64,000 nucleotides of DNA from contig NZ_LT629742.1 of NCBI RefSeq assembly GCF_900104895.1, positions 1,984,001 to 2,048,000 on the forward strand, written 5' to 3'. Made by a program: the position numbers and the translations under genes. The notes beneath the pieces were generated by a model. That model did not search any database and was not told the origin of the DNA. It worked only from the letters and a program-made list of their open reading frames with translations. Source of the DNA: Microterricola viridarii (GTDB taxonomy: Bacteria > Actinomycetota > Actinomycetes > Actinomycetales > Microbacteriaceae). This document shows, piece by piece, positions 43,746 to 56,065 of this stretch (position 1 is the stretch's first letter; each line of letters starts with the position of its first letter).

Positions 43746-44761
43746 TGGCCAACCGCATGGCTACCTTCGGCAACGACCTCTACACCGGCAAGCGCTCCTT
43801 CAACTTCGTGGGCAAGCGCAACACCTGGTACATCATCATCGGCGCGCTCGTGCTCGCCGCCATCCTGATCCCGATCGTCAAGGGCGGGTTCAACTTCGGC
43901 ATCGAGTTCCGCGGCGGCTCGCAGTTCGTCGTCACCAGTGTCGCGGACGCCAGCCAGGAGCCGGCCATCGAGGCCGTCGCCTCCGTGGTCCCCGAGGCCG
44001 TCGCCCGTGTCAGCACGGTCGGCGACAGCGGCGTGCGCGTGCAGACCGACCAGCTCACCCAGGAGCAGACCAGCGAGGTCGCCACCGCCCTCGCCGAGGC
44101 CTATGACGTGCCGGTGAGCGAGGTCGCATCCTCGTTCATCGGCCCGGTCTGGGGCGCGGACATCACCAGGCAGACGATCCAGGGCCTCATCGTCCTGCTC
44201 GTGCTCGCCGCCGTCGGCATGGCGCTCTACTTCCGCACCTGGAAGATGTCGCTGGCCGCCATCGGCGCCCTGCTCGTCGACCTCATCGTCACGGTCGGCA
44301 TCTACGCCGCCACCGGTTTCGAGATCACGCCGGCCGCGGTCATCGGAATCCTGACGATCCTGGCCTACTCGCTGTACGACACCGTCGTGGTGTTCGACAA
44401 GATCCGCGAGAACACGACAGAGGACGCCGTCAAGTCCAAGCACACCTTCGCCGAGTCGACGAACCTCGCCGTCAACCAGACCCTGGTGCGCTCCATCAAC
44501 ACCAGCGTCGTGGCCGCCCTGCCCGTCGCGGCGATCCTGTTCTTCGGCGCGTTCGTGCTCGGCGCAGACACCCTGCGCGACATCTCGCTCGCCCTGTTCA
44601 TCGGCATCCTCGTCGGCACCTGGTCCACGGTGTTCCTCGCCGCCCCGCTGTACTCGCAGCTGCGCGAGGGCGAGAAGGACGTCGTCAAGCACGACAAGCA
44701 GGTGCTCGCGGCCCGCGAGAAGGCCGCGGCCGCTGCAGCCGCCGACGCCGTCACGGCGTAG
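43745..44761 (+). CDS. secF: Protein export membrane protein SecF
   Basis: A 338-residue partner of SecD with six membrane helices. The SecF signature GFNFGIEFRGGSQFVV follows the first helix; ILAYSLYDTVVVFDKIRENT and RSINTSVVAALPVAAILFFGA lie in the conserved C-terminal half. Translationally coupled to secD. Its TAG stop is shared with a TAGGCT promoter element for relA. Confidence 0.97.
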   Translation: MANRMATFGNDLYTGKRSFNFVGKRNTWYIIIGALVLAAILIPIVKGGFNFGIEFRGGSQFVVTSVADASQEPAIEAVASVVPEAVARVSTVGDSGVRVQTDQLTQEQTSEVATALAEAYDVPVSEVASSFIGPVWGADITRQTIQGLIVLLVLAAVGMALYFRTWKMSLAAIGALLVDLIVTVGIYAATGFEITPAAVIGILTILAYSLYDTVVVFDKIRENTTEDAVKSKHTFAESTNLAVNQTLVRSINTSVVAALPVAAILFFGAFVLGADTLRDISLALFIGILVGTWSTVFLAAPLYSQLREGEKDVVKHDKQVLAAREKAAAAAAADAVTA

Positions 44762-44764
44762 GCT
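44759..44764 (+). promoter_or_regulatory. -10 element of relA
   Basis: TAGGCT begins at the secF stop codon, 34 bases before the relA ATG. Confidence 0.4.
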
Positions 44765-44797
44765 GACCGAGCGCATGGCACGCAGGGAGGAGATGAG

Positions 44798-47053
44798 ATG
44801 ATGAGCGATTCCACGTCGTCCACCGCCTCCCTGCGCCGCCTTGTGCCCCGCATCTTCTCGAAGGCCCAGCCGGCCGGCGCCGTCGACACCCTGGTGCGCA
44901 CGGTGCGCATGCACCACCCCAAGGCCGACCTCGCCGTCATCGAGCGGGCGTACACGGCGGCCGAGCGCGCGCACAGCGGGCAGAAGCGGCGCAGCGGCGA
45001 GCCTTACATCACGCACCCGCTGGCCGTCGCCCAGATCTTGGCCGACCTCGGCATCGGCTCCAAGACCGTCGCAGCGGCGCTGCTGCACGACACGGTCGAG
45101 GACACCGAGTATACGCTGGAGCAGCTGCGCGCCGACTTCGGCGACGAGATCGCCATGCTCGTCGACGGCGTGACCAAGCTCGACAAGGTCAAGTACGGCG
45201 ACTCGACGCAGGCCGAGACCGTGCGCAAGATGATCGTGGCGATGTCCAAGGACATCCGCGTGCTCATCATCAAGCTCGCCGACCGCCTGCACAACGCGCG
45301 CACCTGGGGCTTCGTGCCCGCGGAATCGGCCGCCCGCAAGGCGACAGAGACGCTCGAGATCTACGCCCCCCTGGCCCACCGACTCGGAATCCAGGCCATC
45401 AAGTGGGAGCTGGAAGACCTCTCCTTCGCCGTGCTCTACCCCAAGCTCTACGCCGAGATCGAGTCCCTCGTGCGCCAGCGCACGCCGCAGCGCGAGGAGT
45501 TCGTGCAGCAGGTCATCGACGCCGTCAACGAAGACCTGCGCGCCTCCAAGATCCGCGGCCAGGTCGTCGGCCGGCCCAAGCAGTACTACTCCATCTACCA
45601 GAAGATGGTGCTGCGCGGTCGCGACTTCGACGAGATCTACGACCTCGTCGGCATCCGCATCCTGGTGAACTCCGTACGCGACTGCTACGCCGTGCTCGGC
45701 GCTATCCACGCCCGCTGGACGCCGCTGCCCGGCCGCTTTAAGGACTACATCGCCACCCCCAAGTTCAACCTCTACCAGTCGCTGCACACCACCGTGCTCG
45801 GCCCGGAGGGGCGCGCCGTCGAGCTGCAGATCCGCACCCAGGAGATGCACCAGCGCGCCGAGTTCGGCGTCGCAGCGCACTGGAAGTACAAGGAGCAGAT
45901 GGCCACCGGCAAGGCCGGCAGCTCCGCCCTGCAGAGCGACACCGACATGGCGTGGCTCGCCCACATCTCCGACTGGCAGGCCGAGACGGCCGACCCCGGC
46001 GAGTTCCTCGACTCCCTGCGCTACGAGATCGGCGCCAAGGAGGTCTACGTCTTCACGCCCAAGGGGCGCGTCATCGGCCTCCCGGCCGGCGCGACCCCCG
46101 TCGACTTCGCGTACGCCGTGCACACCGAGATCGGGCACCGCACCATGGGGTCCAAGGTCAACGGCCGCCTGGTGCCGCTGGAGACCCCGCTGACCACTGG
46201 CGATGTCGTCGAGGTGTTCACCTCGAAGAACCCGGACTCCGGGCCCAGCCAGGACTGGCTGAACTTCGTCAAGAGCCCGCGTGCGCGCAACAAGATCCGG
46301 CAGTGGTTCACCAAGGAGCGCCGCGACGAGGCCATCGAGCAGGGCCGGGACGCCATCGCCCGCGCCATGCGCAAGCAGAACCTGCCGCTGCAGAAGTTGA
46401 TGAGCCAGGACTCCTTCGCCGAGGTGGCCGCCCAGATGAAGTACGTCGACGTCTCCGCGCTCTACGCGGCCGTCGGCGAGGGACACGTCTCCACGCAGTC
46501 CGTGCTGGAGAAGGTCGTCGCCGCCGTGCAGGCGGTCGACGACTCGGAGGGCCCAGAGCTCTCCCTGCCGGTCAAGGGCCGCACCCAGCAGCTGCGCAGC
46601 AGCGACTCCGGCGTGCTCGTGCGCGGGGCGCCGGACATCCTGGTCAAGCTGGCCCGCTGCTGCACCCCGGTGCCGGGTGACGAGATCGTCGGCTTCATCA
46701 CGCGCGGCTCCGGTGTCTCCGTGCACCAGGCCAACTGCCACAACGTGCAGTCGCTGCTGAACGAGCCGGAGCGGATGATCGAGGTGGCGTGGGCGCCGAC
46801 CTCCAAGAGCCTGTTCCTGGTGCAGATCCAGATCGAGGCGCTGGACCGGGCCGGGCTGCTCTCCGACGTCACCCGGGTGCTCTCCGAGCACCACGTGAAC
46901 ATCCTCTCCGCCAACGTCTCCACCTCCAGCGACCGGCTGGCGCTCAGCCGCTTCGTCTTCGAGATGGGCGACACCACCCACCTCGACCGCGTGCTGAACG
47001 CCGTGCGGCGCATCGACGCCGTCTACGACGTGTACCGCGTCAGCGATGGCTAG
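44798..47053 (+). CDS. relA: Bifunctional (p)ppGpp synthetase/hydrolase (RSH)
   Basis: A 751-residue long RelA/SpoT homologue that makes and degrades the stringent-response alarmone. Hydrolase HD domain: THPLAVAQILADLG, AALLHDTVEDTEY with the HD pair, KLADRLHNARTW. Synthetase: GRDFDEIYDLVGIRI and YQSLHTTVLGPEG. TGS: VYVFTPKGRVIGLPAGATPVDFAYAVHTEIGH. A C-terminal ACT domain begins near SLFLVQIQIEALDRAGLLSDVTRVL. GGGAGGAG lies before tandem ATG codons (44798 and 44801). Both catalytic domains look intact. Convergent with the next gene. Confidence 0.97.
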   Translation: MMSDSTSSTASLRRLVPRIFSKAQPAGAVDTLVRTVRMHHPKADLAVIERAYTAAERAHSGQKRRSGEPYITHPLAVAQILADLGIGSKTVAAALLHDTVEDTEYTLEQLRADFGDEIAMLVDGVTKLDKVKYGDSTQAETVRKMIVAMSKDIRVLIIKLADRLHNARTWGFVPAESAARKATETLEIYAPLAHRLGIQAIKWELEDLSFAVLYPKLYAEIESLVRQRTPQREEFVQQVIDAVNEDLRASKIRGQVVGRPKQYYSIYQKMVLRGRDFDEIYDLVGIRILVNSVRDCYAVLGAIHARWTPLPGRFKDYIATPKFNLYQSLHTTVLGPEGRAVELQIRTQEMHQRAEFGVAAHWKYKEQMATGKAGSSALQSDTDMAWLAHISDWQAETADPGEFLDSLRYEIGAKEVYVFTPKGRVIGLPAGATPVDFAYAVHTEIGHRTMGSKVNGRLVPLETPLTTGDVVEVFTSKNPDSGPSQDWLNFVKSPRARNKIRQWFTKERRDEAIEQGRDAIARAMRKQNLPLQKLMSQDSFAEVAAQMKYVDVSALYAAVGEGHVSTQSVLEKVVAAVQAVDDSEGPELSLPVKGRTQQLRSSDSGVLVRGAPDILVKLARCCTPVPGDEIVGFITRGSGVSVHQANCHNVQSLLNEPERMIEVAWAPTSKSLFLVQIQIEALDRAGLLSDVTRVLSEHHVNILSANVSTSSDRLALSRFVFEMGDTTHLDRVLNAVRRIDAVYDVYRVSDG

Positions 47054-47065
47054 ATTCAGCGACGG

Positions 47066-47617
47066 CTAGGCGCCGAGCAGGTCCAGCCGGCGCTCCGCCA
47101 GCGCCCGATTCGGCAGCGGCGGGCGGCGCCGCAGCGCCGAGCGCGCCGCGGCGGGGGAGAGCCCGGCACGCGCGCCCAGCGCGGACGCCGCGGAGAGCGC
47201 CTCCGCGTCCCCGAGCGCATCGTCCAGCAGCAGGTCGACGAGGGTGCGCGCCGCCGACGTCACCGGGCAGCCGCCGAGCAGCTGGAGCTCACCGGGGGAG
47301 ATCGCGACCTGGCGCAGGGCGAGCCTGCTGCTGCGGCGCGGCCGTGCCCCCACCCCGGTGGGCAGCGCGAACTGTCCCAGCGCGGGAGGATCCTCCACCG
47401 CGCCGTGCAGCCAGGCGGCGCTCAGCCGCTCCGCGAAGGCGTGCTCCGGGCGCAGCGCGAGCAGGACGGCCGCGCGTGCCGACGGGAACGGCGGCAGGTC
47501 GACCGGGCAGTACTGCTCCGCCAGCGGGTAGAGCTCCCCGTCCAGGCGGGCGGCGCTGAGCTCGGCGATGGAGAGCCCGGCTGGACCGGGACTCGGAGCG
47601 GAGGTGGACGAGTGCAT
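47066..47617 (-). CDS. AbiEi-antitoxin-like C-terminal domain protein
   Basis: A 183-residue protein without a clear name. The central part (PSARAAVLLALRPEHAFAERLSAAWLHG, then GCPVTSAARTLVDLLL) resembles the C-terminal region of actinobacterial AbiEi-type antitoxin-like proteins. It lacks the usual N-terminal HTH and no AbiEii partner is nearby, so a toxin-antitoxin role is unlikely. GGGGGC before the ATG gives a weak ribosome site, and CAGTCT six bases upstream is a poor -10. Function unknown. Confidence 0.55.
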   Translation of the reverse strand: MHSSTSAPSPGPAGLSIAELSAARLDGELYPLAEQYCPVDLPPFPSARAAVLLALRPEHAFAERLSAAWLHGAVEDPPALGQFALPTGVGARPRRSSRLALRQVAISPGELQLLGGCPVTSAARTLVDLLLDDALGDAEALSAASALGARAGLSPAAARSALRRRPPLPNRALAERRLDLLGA

Positions 47618-47723
47618 GCCCCCAGACTGACGCGGCGCGCCCCGTCGAAACGAGGCGCGCCGCAATCTGTGGAGCGTTGCCATCCCGCGTCCTGCTGTGC
47701 ACAACACGGGGGAGGCGGAAGGG

Positions 47724-48956
47724 TTAGCCCCCGATGGCCTTCAGCCAGGTGCGCTTCGTCTCGAGCTCCTCGCTCGCGGCGGCGGCCGCCTTCGCGTCGC
47801 CGGACGCGGTGGCCGCGGCGATCGTGGCCTCCAGCTTGGCGATGGCGTCCTCGAGCTGCCCGGCCAGGCCCTCGGCGCGTGCCTTGGTCTCCGGGTTGTC
47901 GCGCTTCCAGTGGTCCTCGTCCAGCACGCGCACGTGGTTCTCGACCTTGCGCAGGCGGTCCTCGATCGACTTGACCTGCTCGCGCGGGACCCGGCCGATC
48001 TCGTCCCAGCGGCGCTGGATGCCGGTGAGGGCGGCGCGCGCCTTGACCCGGTCCTTCTCGGACAGGATCGGCTCGGCCTCCTCCAGCAGGGCCTGCTTCG
48101 CGGCCAGGTTCTCCGAGAACTCCTCGTTCTCGACGGCGTCGACCTCGGACTTGGCCGAGTACAGCACGTCGCCGGCTGCCTTGAACCGGGCCCAGAGCGC
48201 GTCATCCTGCTTCTTGCCCGCACGGCCGGCGAGCTTCCACTCGTCCAAGAGCTTGCGGTAGGCGGGGATGCCGTCGGCACCCTTGCCCGCCAGCGCCTCG
48301 GCCTGGTCGATCAGGGCCTGCTTGCGGCTGCGGACATCCTTGTGCGCGCTGTCCAACTCGGCGAAGAACGCCTTGCGGTGCTGCTCGATCGTGGTGCGGG
48401 CGGCACGGAACCGCTTCCACAGCTCGTTCGCCTCGGCCTTGGGCAGGCGCGGGGCGTCGTGCTGGTGGGCCTGCCAGCGGGCGAAGAGGGAGTCCAGCGT
48501 CGCGGTCGCCTGCTTCCACTGGGTCTTGGCCGGGTCGCCGGCCGCCAGTTTCTCGGCCTCCTCGACGATCTGCGTGCGCTCGGCGACGGCTGCATCGATG
48601 GCGGCCTTCGTCTCTGCGCTCTGCTGCTCGGTGAGTTCCGAGACGGCGCCCCCGAGCTTCTCCAGCCGGGCCTTCAGCGCGGCGAGGTCGCCGACGGCGT
48701 TGGCGCCCTCGACGTTGGCGCTGATCGACGCGACCGCCTTGGCGATGTCGGACGCCGGTGCACCGCGCTTGGCGCGCTGCTCGAGGAGCGTCACCTGCCC
48801 GGCCAGGTCGACGAATTTACGTTCGAAGTACGCCAGAGCTTCCTCTGGAGTGCCGTCGGGGTACTGACCAACCGCGCGCTCACCGGATTCCTCGCGAACG
48901 AAGACGGTGCCCGTCTCGTCGACGCGCCCCCACGGTTGCTGATCTGCTTGAGCCAA
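47724..48956 (-). CDS. DUF349 coiled-coil protein
   Basis: A protein of about 410 residues, mostly helical, built of several DUF349 repeats: LDSLFARWQAHQHDAPRLPKAEANELWKRFRAAR, LLDEWKLAGRAGKKQDDALWARFKAA and ALTGIQRRWDEIGRVP, each with a conserved Trp and LWxRF element. The start is taken as TTG, eight bases after AAGGA, giving the expected MAQADQQPWGRVDE; an ATG three codons upstream (48965) has no spacing to a ribosome site. Function unknown; widespread in Micrococcales next to relA and the cyclophilin gene. Confidence 0.88.
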   Translation of the reverse strand: MAQADQQPWGRVDETGTVFVREESGERAVGQYPDGTPEEALAYFERKFVDLAGQVTLLEQRAKRGAPASDIAKAVASISANVEGANAVGDLAALKARLEKLGGAVSELTEQQSAETKAAIDAAVAERTQIVEEAEKLAAGDPAKTQWKQATATLDSLFARWQAHQHDAPRLPKAEANELWKRFRAARTTIEQHRKAFFAELDSAHKDVRSRKQALIDQAEALAGKGADGIPAYRKLLDEWKLAGRAGKKQDDALWARFKAAGDVLYSAKSEVDAVENEEFSENLAAKQALLEEAEPILSEKDRVKARAALTGIQRRWDEIGRVPREQVKSIEDRLRKVENHVRVLDEDHWKRDNPETKARAEGLAGQLEDAIAKLEATIAAATASGDAKAAAAASEELETKRTWLKAIGG

Positions 48957-49080
48957 GAGCCTCATCCTTGCTGAATGCCTGGGCCGCCAAATGGTGCGGC
49001 CATACCCGCCCCAGCCTATTCCACTTATGCGGGGCAGGCGGGGCGCTCTTCTATAACTGTTACGTGCGGCGGCTGTGCGC

Positions 49081-49872
49081 CTACTGCAGGGTGAAGCCGG
49101 TGATCGTCGTCGGCACGGCCGGCGCGCCATCGGAGAGGCCGCCCTTCACGCCGGCGTCGGTGATCTGCTCCTTCAGCTGGTCCAGGCCACTGGTGACGCG
49201 GCCGAGGACGGTGTAGCCGCCTGCGGCGTCCGAGCCGATGGTCGTGTCGCCGTAGACGATGAAGAACTGGCTGCCCATGCTGTACCCGTTGCCGGTGCTG
49301 CGCGCCATCGCGATGGTGCCCTCCGGGTAGACGTTGTCGGCCGGGGCGTTCTCGATCGGGCCGTAGCTGTAGCCGGGCCCGCCGGTGCCGTCGCCGGACG
49401 GGTCCCCGCACTGCAGAACGTAGAAGCCGCCGTCGGTGAGGCGGTGGCAGCTGACACCGTTGTAGAAGCCGCCCTCGGCCAGGCTGATCGTGGAGGCGAC
49501 GGCCTGCGGTGCCGCCGCGCCGTCCAGCTCGATCCCGAGCTCGACGTCGTTCAGGGTGAGCGTGCCCGTCCAGGTGCGGCCCTCGGCGAGGGAGGCCGGC
49601 GGCACGTCACCGATGTTCGTGCCCGCCTCCGGCGTGTCGGTCGGGGCCGGCGTGGCCGAGTCGGTCGGCGTGGGTACCGCCGTGCCCGGCCCGCCGTTGA
49701 AGAAGAGCAGCTGCGCCCCGACGGCGAGGACCAGGATCACCACGAGGGCGATCGCCGCGATCCAGTTGTCGCGCGCGCGACGGGTCGTGCGGCGCTCGTG
49801 CACGGCCTGGCGTGCCTGGTACGCACGCAGGCGTGCCCGTGCTTCGCGGTCCTGCTTCGGGTTCGAGGCCAC
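49081..49872 (-). CDS. Membrane-anchored peptidyl-prolyl isomerase (cyclophilin)
   Basis: A 263-residue protein. A basic N-terminus is followed by one membrane helix (about residues 37-58), a Thr/Pro-rich linker and an extracytoplasmic cyclophilin domain: [44 protein letters not shown] and [10 protein letters not shown]. It catalyses proline isomerisation in exported proteins. The usual FHR is CHR here and the second Cys in LQCGD may pair with it. Divergent from rarA. Confidence 0.93.
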   Translation of the reverse strand: MASNPKQDREARARLRAYQARQAVHERRTTRRARDNWIAAIALVVILVLAVGAQLLFFNGGPGTAVPTPTDSATPAPTDTPEAGTNIGDVPPASLAEGRTWTGTLTLNDVELGIELDGAAAPQAVASTISLAEGGFYNGVSCHRLTDGGFYVLQCGDPSGDGTGGPGYSYGPIENAPADNVYPEGTIAMARSTGNGYSMGSQFFIVYGDTTIGSDAAGGYTVLGRVTSGLDQLKEQITDAGVKGGLSDGAPAVPTTITGFTLQ

Positions 49873-49921
49873 ACTGCTCCTTCAAGATGATGCGCGGGGG
49901 GTGATCCTCAGGGGATCAACC

Positions 49922-51304
49922 ATGAACTCTACGCAAGCCGTGTCGCCAGCGCCAAGTACGCTGGGTGGCATGGTGAATTCGGGTCCCGGTCTGCGCTCTG
50001 GCGCGACCCCGCTCGCTGTGCGCATGCGCCCCAAGTCTTTGGACGAGGTGGCCGGGCAGCGGCATCTGCTGACCCCCGGGTCGCCGCTGGTCGCGCTGGC
50101 CAGCGACAAGACGGGGGAGAAGGGCTCGGTCTCCGTCATCCTCTGGGGTCCGCCCGGCACCGGCAAGACGACGCTCGCCCAGGCGATCGCCCACTCCTCC
50201 GGGCGCAACTTCGTCGAGCTCTCCGCCGTCACCGCGGGGGTGCGCGACGTGCGCCAGGTGATGGAGCAGGCGATGACCAACCGCGACCTGTACGGCACCT
50301 CCACCGTGCTCTTCCTCGACGAGATCCACCGCTTCACCAAGGCCCAGCAGGACGCCCTGCTGCCCGGCGTCGAGAACGGCTGGGTCATCCTGGTCGCCGC
50401 GACGACCGAGAACCCGTCCTTCTCCGTCATCTCCCCGTTGCTCTCCCGCTCGCTCCTGCTCACGCTGGAGCAGCTGAGCGACGAGTCCCTCGGCGTCGTC
50501 GTCGACCGCGCGGTCAGCGACCCGCGCGGCCTCGGCGGGCGCTTCACCCTCGAGGACGACGCCCGGTCGGCCATCATCCGGCTGGCGTCCGGCGACGCCC
50601 GCCGCGCCCTCACCGCGCTGGAGGCGGCATCCGTCTCCGCCGTGACCAGCGCAGAGGGCGAGGCGCAGCCGGCGATCACCGTCGAGCTGGTCGCGCTGGC
50701 CGTCGACCGGGCGCTGCTGCGCTACGACCGCAACGGCGACGAGCACTACGACGTGATCAGCGCCTTCATCAAGTCGGTGCGCGGCTCCGACGTCGACGCC
50801 GCCCTGCACTACCTCGCGCGCATGATCGAGGCCGGAGAGGACCCGCGGTTCATCGCCAGGCGCATCATTGTCTCCGCCTCCGAGGACATCGGCCTGGCCG
50901 ACCCGCAGGCGCTCGTCGTGGCGATCGCCGCCGCGGACGCCGTGCAGTTCATCGGCATGCCGGAGGGGCGTATCCCGCTGGCGCAGGCCGTCATCCACCT
51001 GGCGACGGCCCCCAAGTCGAACGCGGCATACATGGGCATCGACGCCGCCATCGCCGACGTGCGCGCCGGCAAGATCGGCCGCGTGCCCAAACACCTGCGC
51101 GACGCCCACTACCCGGGCGCCAAACGGCTCGGCCACGGCAAGGGCTACAAGTACCCGCACGACGAGTCCGTCGGCGTCTCCACCCAGCAGTACCTGCCGG
51201 ACGAACTGCGCGGCAGCCGCTACTACAGCCCGACCGAGCATGGCAACGAGCGGGAGATTGGCGCGCGCCTGGCGAAGATCCGCCGCATCATCAACGGCGA
51301 CTGA
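49922..51304 (+). CDS. rarA: Replication-associated recombination protein A (MgsA/RarA)
   Basis: A 460-residue AAA+ ATPase that acts at stalled replication forks. [17 protein letters not shown] at the N-terminus, Walker [14 protein letters not shown], Walker [10 protein letters not shown], sensor [10 protein letters not shown], and the C-terminal tetramerisation region with [15 protein letters not shown] and ASTHLA-like [15 protein letters not shown] 49922 has AGGGG eight bases upstream; ATG 49970 is a shorter alternative. Confidence 0.95.
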   Translation: MNSTQAVSPAPSTLGGMVNSGPGLRSGATPLAVRMRPKSLDEVAGQRHLLTPGSPLVALASDKTGEKGSVSVILWGPPGTGKTTLAQAIAHSSGRNFVELSAVTAGVRDVRQVMEQAMTNRDLYGTSTVLFLDEIHRFTKAQQDALLPGVENGWVILVAATTENPSFSVISPLLSRSLLLTLEQLSDESLGVVVDRAVSDPRGLGGRFTLEDDARSAIIRLASGDARRALTALEAASVSAVTSAEGEAQPAITVELVALAVDRALLRYDRNGDEHYDVISAFIKSVRGSDVDAALHYLARMIEAGEDPRFIARRIIVSASEDIGLADPQALVVAIAAADAVQFIGMPEGRIPLAQAVIHLATAPKSNAAYMGIDAAIADVRAGKIGRVPKHLRDAHYPGAKRLGHGKGYKYPHDESVGVSTQQYLPDELRGSRYYSPTEHGNEREIGARLAKIRRIINGD

Positions 51305-51485
51305 TCGCTGTGTTAGGCTATCCGAGGCCTAAAGCCTGTTTTTCGCGCGCGGCTGCTGCGAATCACAGGGCTTAAGGGGCAGGAGCTGTAGCCGCTCCGG
51401 ACCCCGCGGCTGACCCCTCTAACTTTGCCCGGGCGCAGCGCGCCCGCGGTACTTCATTGTTTGAGAATCATTTCGAAAGGAAACC
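51305..51485 (+). promoter_or_regulatory. rpsD promoter and 166-base leader
   Basis: TAGGCT (51314-51319) is a good -10, giving a leader of about 160 bases. It contains short hairpins (AGGC-CTAAA-GCCT followed by T5; AGCCGC / GCGGCT) and ends with GAAAGGA before the GTG. Length and structure suggest feedback control by S4, not proven. Confidence 0.45.
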
Positions 51486-52115
51486 GTGTCTACTAAGTCA
51501 CGTACCCGCAGCAAGACCCGCCTCTCGCGCGCGCTCGGCATTGCCCTCACCCCGAAGGCAGCCAAGTACCTCGAGAAGCGCCCCTACGCTCCCGGTGAGC
51601 ACGGCCGCACCAAGCGCAAGCAGGACAGCGACTACGCCGTTCGTCTGCGCGAGAAGCAGCGTCTGCGCGCCCAGTACGGCATCCGCGAGAAGCAGCTCAA
51701 GATTGCCTTCGAAGAGGCTCGTCGCACCAAGGGCCTGACCGGTGAGAACCTGGTTGAGATCCTCGAGACCCGTCTGGACGCCCTCGTCCTGCGTGCCGGC
51801 TTCGCCCGCACCACGGCACAGGCCCGCCAGATGGTTGTGCACCGCCACATCCTCGTTGACGGCCAGCTCGTCGACCGCCCCTCGTTCCGCGTGAAGCCGG
51901 GTCAGCAGATCCACGTCAAGGCGCGCTCCGAGGGCACCGAGCCGTTCCAGGTTGCAGCAGCCGGCGGCCACGTCGACGTCCTGCCCAAGACCCCGGCATA
52001 CCTCGAGGTCGAGCTCGACAAGCTGCAGGCGCGCCTCGTGCGTCGCCCGAAGCGTGCCGAGGTCCCCGTGACCTGTGAAGTACAGCTCGTCGTGGAGTAC
52101 TACGCGGCTCGCTAG
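51486..52115 (+). CDS. rpsD: 30S ribosomal protein S4
   Basis: A 209-residue primary rRNA-binding protein of the small subunit. KYLEKRPYAPGEHGRTKRKQDSDYAVRLREKQRLRAQYG is the standard N-domain start (no CxxC zinc motif, so the zinc-independent form), and an S4 RNA-binding domain follows (ILETRLDALVLRAGFARTTAQARQMVVHRHILVDG). GTG start. As in other Micrococcales it stands outside the alpha operon, with its own promoter, leader and terminator. Confidence 0.97.
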   Translation: MSTKSRTRSKTRLSRALGIALTPKAAKYLEKRPYAPGEHGRTKRKQDSDYAVRLREKQRLRAQYGIREKQLKIAFEEARRTKGLTGENLVEILETRLDALVLRAGFARTTAQARQMVVHRHILVDGQLVDRPSFRVKPGQQIHVKARSEGTEPFQVAAAGGHVDVLPKTPAYLEVELDKLQARLVRRPKRAEVPVTCEVQLVVEYYAAR

Positions 52116-52135
52116 TCGTCGTTGAACTACGCTGG

Positions 52136-52169
52136 AGGGCGGATCATCTTCGGATGGTCCGCCCTTCTT
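52136..52169 (+). terminator. Intrinsic terminator of rpsD
   Basis: A 13-bp stem (52136-52148 / 52153-52165) capped by a stable TTCG tetraloop, followed by a weak T-rich tail. Confidence 0.85.
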
Positions 52170-52213
52170 CGTTAAGCCTCACTCTGTAGGCCCACCCCAT
52201 TGGATGGTGATCA

Positions 52214-52588
52214 ATGTCTCTCGGAGACGTAGCTGGACTCCTGGCGGCCGGCGCCTTCGCGGTGCTCGTCGCACTGCTGGCAATCCCGCTGGTCAAACTG
52301 GGCGGGGTGCTGGACCAGACGCGCCAGTCCATCCGCGAGACCACCGAGGGCGTCACGCCCCTCCTCGAGGAGACGGCGGTGACGCTGCAGGAGACCAACA
52401 AGCAGCTCGCCCGCGTCGACGTGATCACCTCCAACGTCGCCGACGTGACGGGCAATGTGTCGGCACTCGTGGCGCTCTTCGCCGCAACCGTCGGCGGCCC
52501 GCTGATCAAGCTGGCCGGCTTCTCGGCCGGCGTGCGCGCCGCGTTTCGCACCGCGCGTCCGCGCACGGGCGGCACGCGCCGCGGCTGA
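52214..52588 (+). CDS. DUF948 membrane protein
   Basis: A 124-residue protein with one N-terminal membrane helix (VAGLLAAGAFAVLVALLAIPLVKLGGVLD) followed by a predicted helical region (DQTRQSIRETTEGVTPLLEETAVTLQETNKQL), the typical DUF948 layout. Function unknown; the gene is regularly found before alaS in Micrococcales together with the small gene that follows. Confidence 0.85.
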   Translation: MSLGDVAGLLAAGAFAVLVALLAIPLVKLGGVLDQTRQSIRETTEGVTPLLEETAVTLQETNKQLARVDVITSNVADVTGNVSALVALFAATVGGPLIKLAGFSAGVRAAFRTARPRTGGTRRG

Positions 52589-52636
52589 CGCACTACTGTT
52601 GTCAACGAACTCTCGGATCACAAGGAGCCTCTTCGC

Positions 52637-52834
52637 ATGAAAAACCTACTGTGGCTGATTCTCGGAATCGCGGGCGGATTCGTCATCGCGCACCAGATCA
52701 ACAAGACCCAGGAAGGCCATCGGTTCTTCACCGAGGTCGACGCCAAGGCCCGTGAATTCGGGGCGGCCGTCGCCGACGGGTACCACCAGCGCGAGGCCGA
52801 ACTGCGCAACGCCATCGACGAGGTGCTCGACTAA
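52637..52834 (+). CDS. Small single-pass membrane protein upstream of alaS
   Basis: A 65-residue protein: one N-terminal membrane helix (LLWLILGIAGGFVIAHQI) then a charged amphipathic helix (TEVDAKAREFGAAVADGYHQREAELRNAIDEVL). AAGGAG lies nine bases before the ATG. Found between DUF948 and alaS in related genomes, suggesting a joint but unknown function. Confidence 0.8.
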   Translation: MKNLLWLILGIAGGFVIAHQINKTQEGHRFFTEVDAKAREFGAAVADGYHQREAELRNAIDEVLD

Positions 52835-52903
52835 GCTCGGGCAACTCTCGCACCACCCATGCGCCGGACTCGGCGCTTCGACACACTACGTACTACGGGA
52901 CCC

Positions 52904-55569
<2,666 letters not shown>

Positions 55570-55570
<1 letters not shown>

Positions 55571-56064
55571 TGCGGCAGGGGGTACGGCTCGGCGTCGACG
55601 TCGGCAAGGCGCGCGTCGGGCTGTCCCGCTCCGATCTGCACGGCATGCTGGCCACGCCGGTGGAGACGGTCCCGCGCACCCTCGGCGCGGCGGTCGAGGC
55701 CGGCGCGGCCCCGACCGCCGACCTGCAGCGCATCGCGGCCGTGCAGGCCGAGCTGGACGCGATCGAGGTCGTCGTCGGCCTGCCGCTGGCGCTCTCCGGC
55801 GCCGAGACGGCATCGACGGCGGATGCCCGGCACTTCGCGATCGCACTGGCGGCCGCCCTGCCGGTGCCCGTCCGCCTCGTCGACGAACGCCTCTCGACCG
55901 TCTCCGCGACCTCGGCGCTGCGCGCCTCCGGCAAGAAGGCCAAGTCGCACCGCCCGGTGATTGATCAGGTCGCCGCGGTTATTATTTTGCAACACGCGCT
56001 CGACTCCGAGCGGGGGACGGGCACCGCCCCCGGGACCGTACTCAGCCTGAACGAAGGACTCTGA
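55570..56064 (+). CDS. ruvX: Holliday junction resolvase-like protein RuvX/YqgF
   Basis: A 164-residue RNase H-fold protein: LGVDVGKARVGLSRSD (catalytic Asp), VVVGLPLALSGAE and VRLVDERLSTVSA. YqgF proteins take part in 16S rRNA 5'-end processing or junction resolution. GTG start coupled to alaS. The mltG TTG follows its stop directly. Confidence 0.92.
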
Positions 56065-56065
56065 C

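Noticed and set aside
43559-46981. An open frame of 1140 codons on the minus strand across secD, secF and relA
   Set aside because: It is the shadow of three well-supported genes in high-GC sequence; its composition (His, Gly, Val, Asp, Arg-rich) matches reverse-frame translations and no family is recognisable. The same applies to long minus or alternate frames over alaS, dxs, thrS and the fad genes.
47066-47617. Type IV AbiE toxin-antitoxin component
   Set aside because: Only a weak C-terminal resemblance, no HTH and no nucleotidyltransferase toxin gene beside it.
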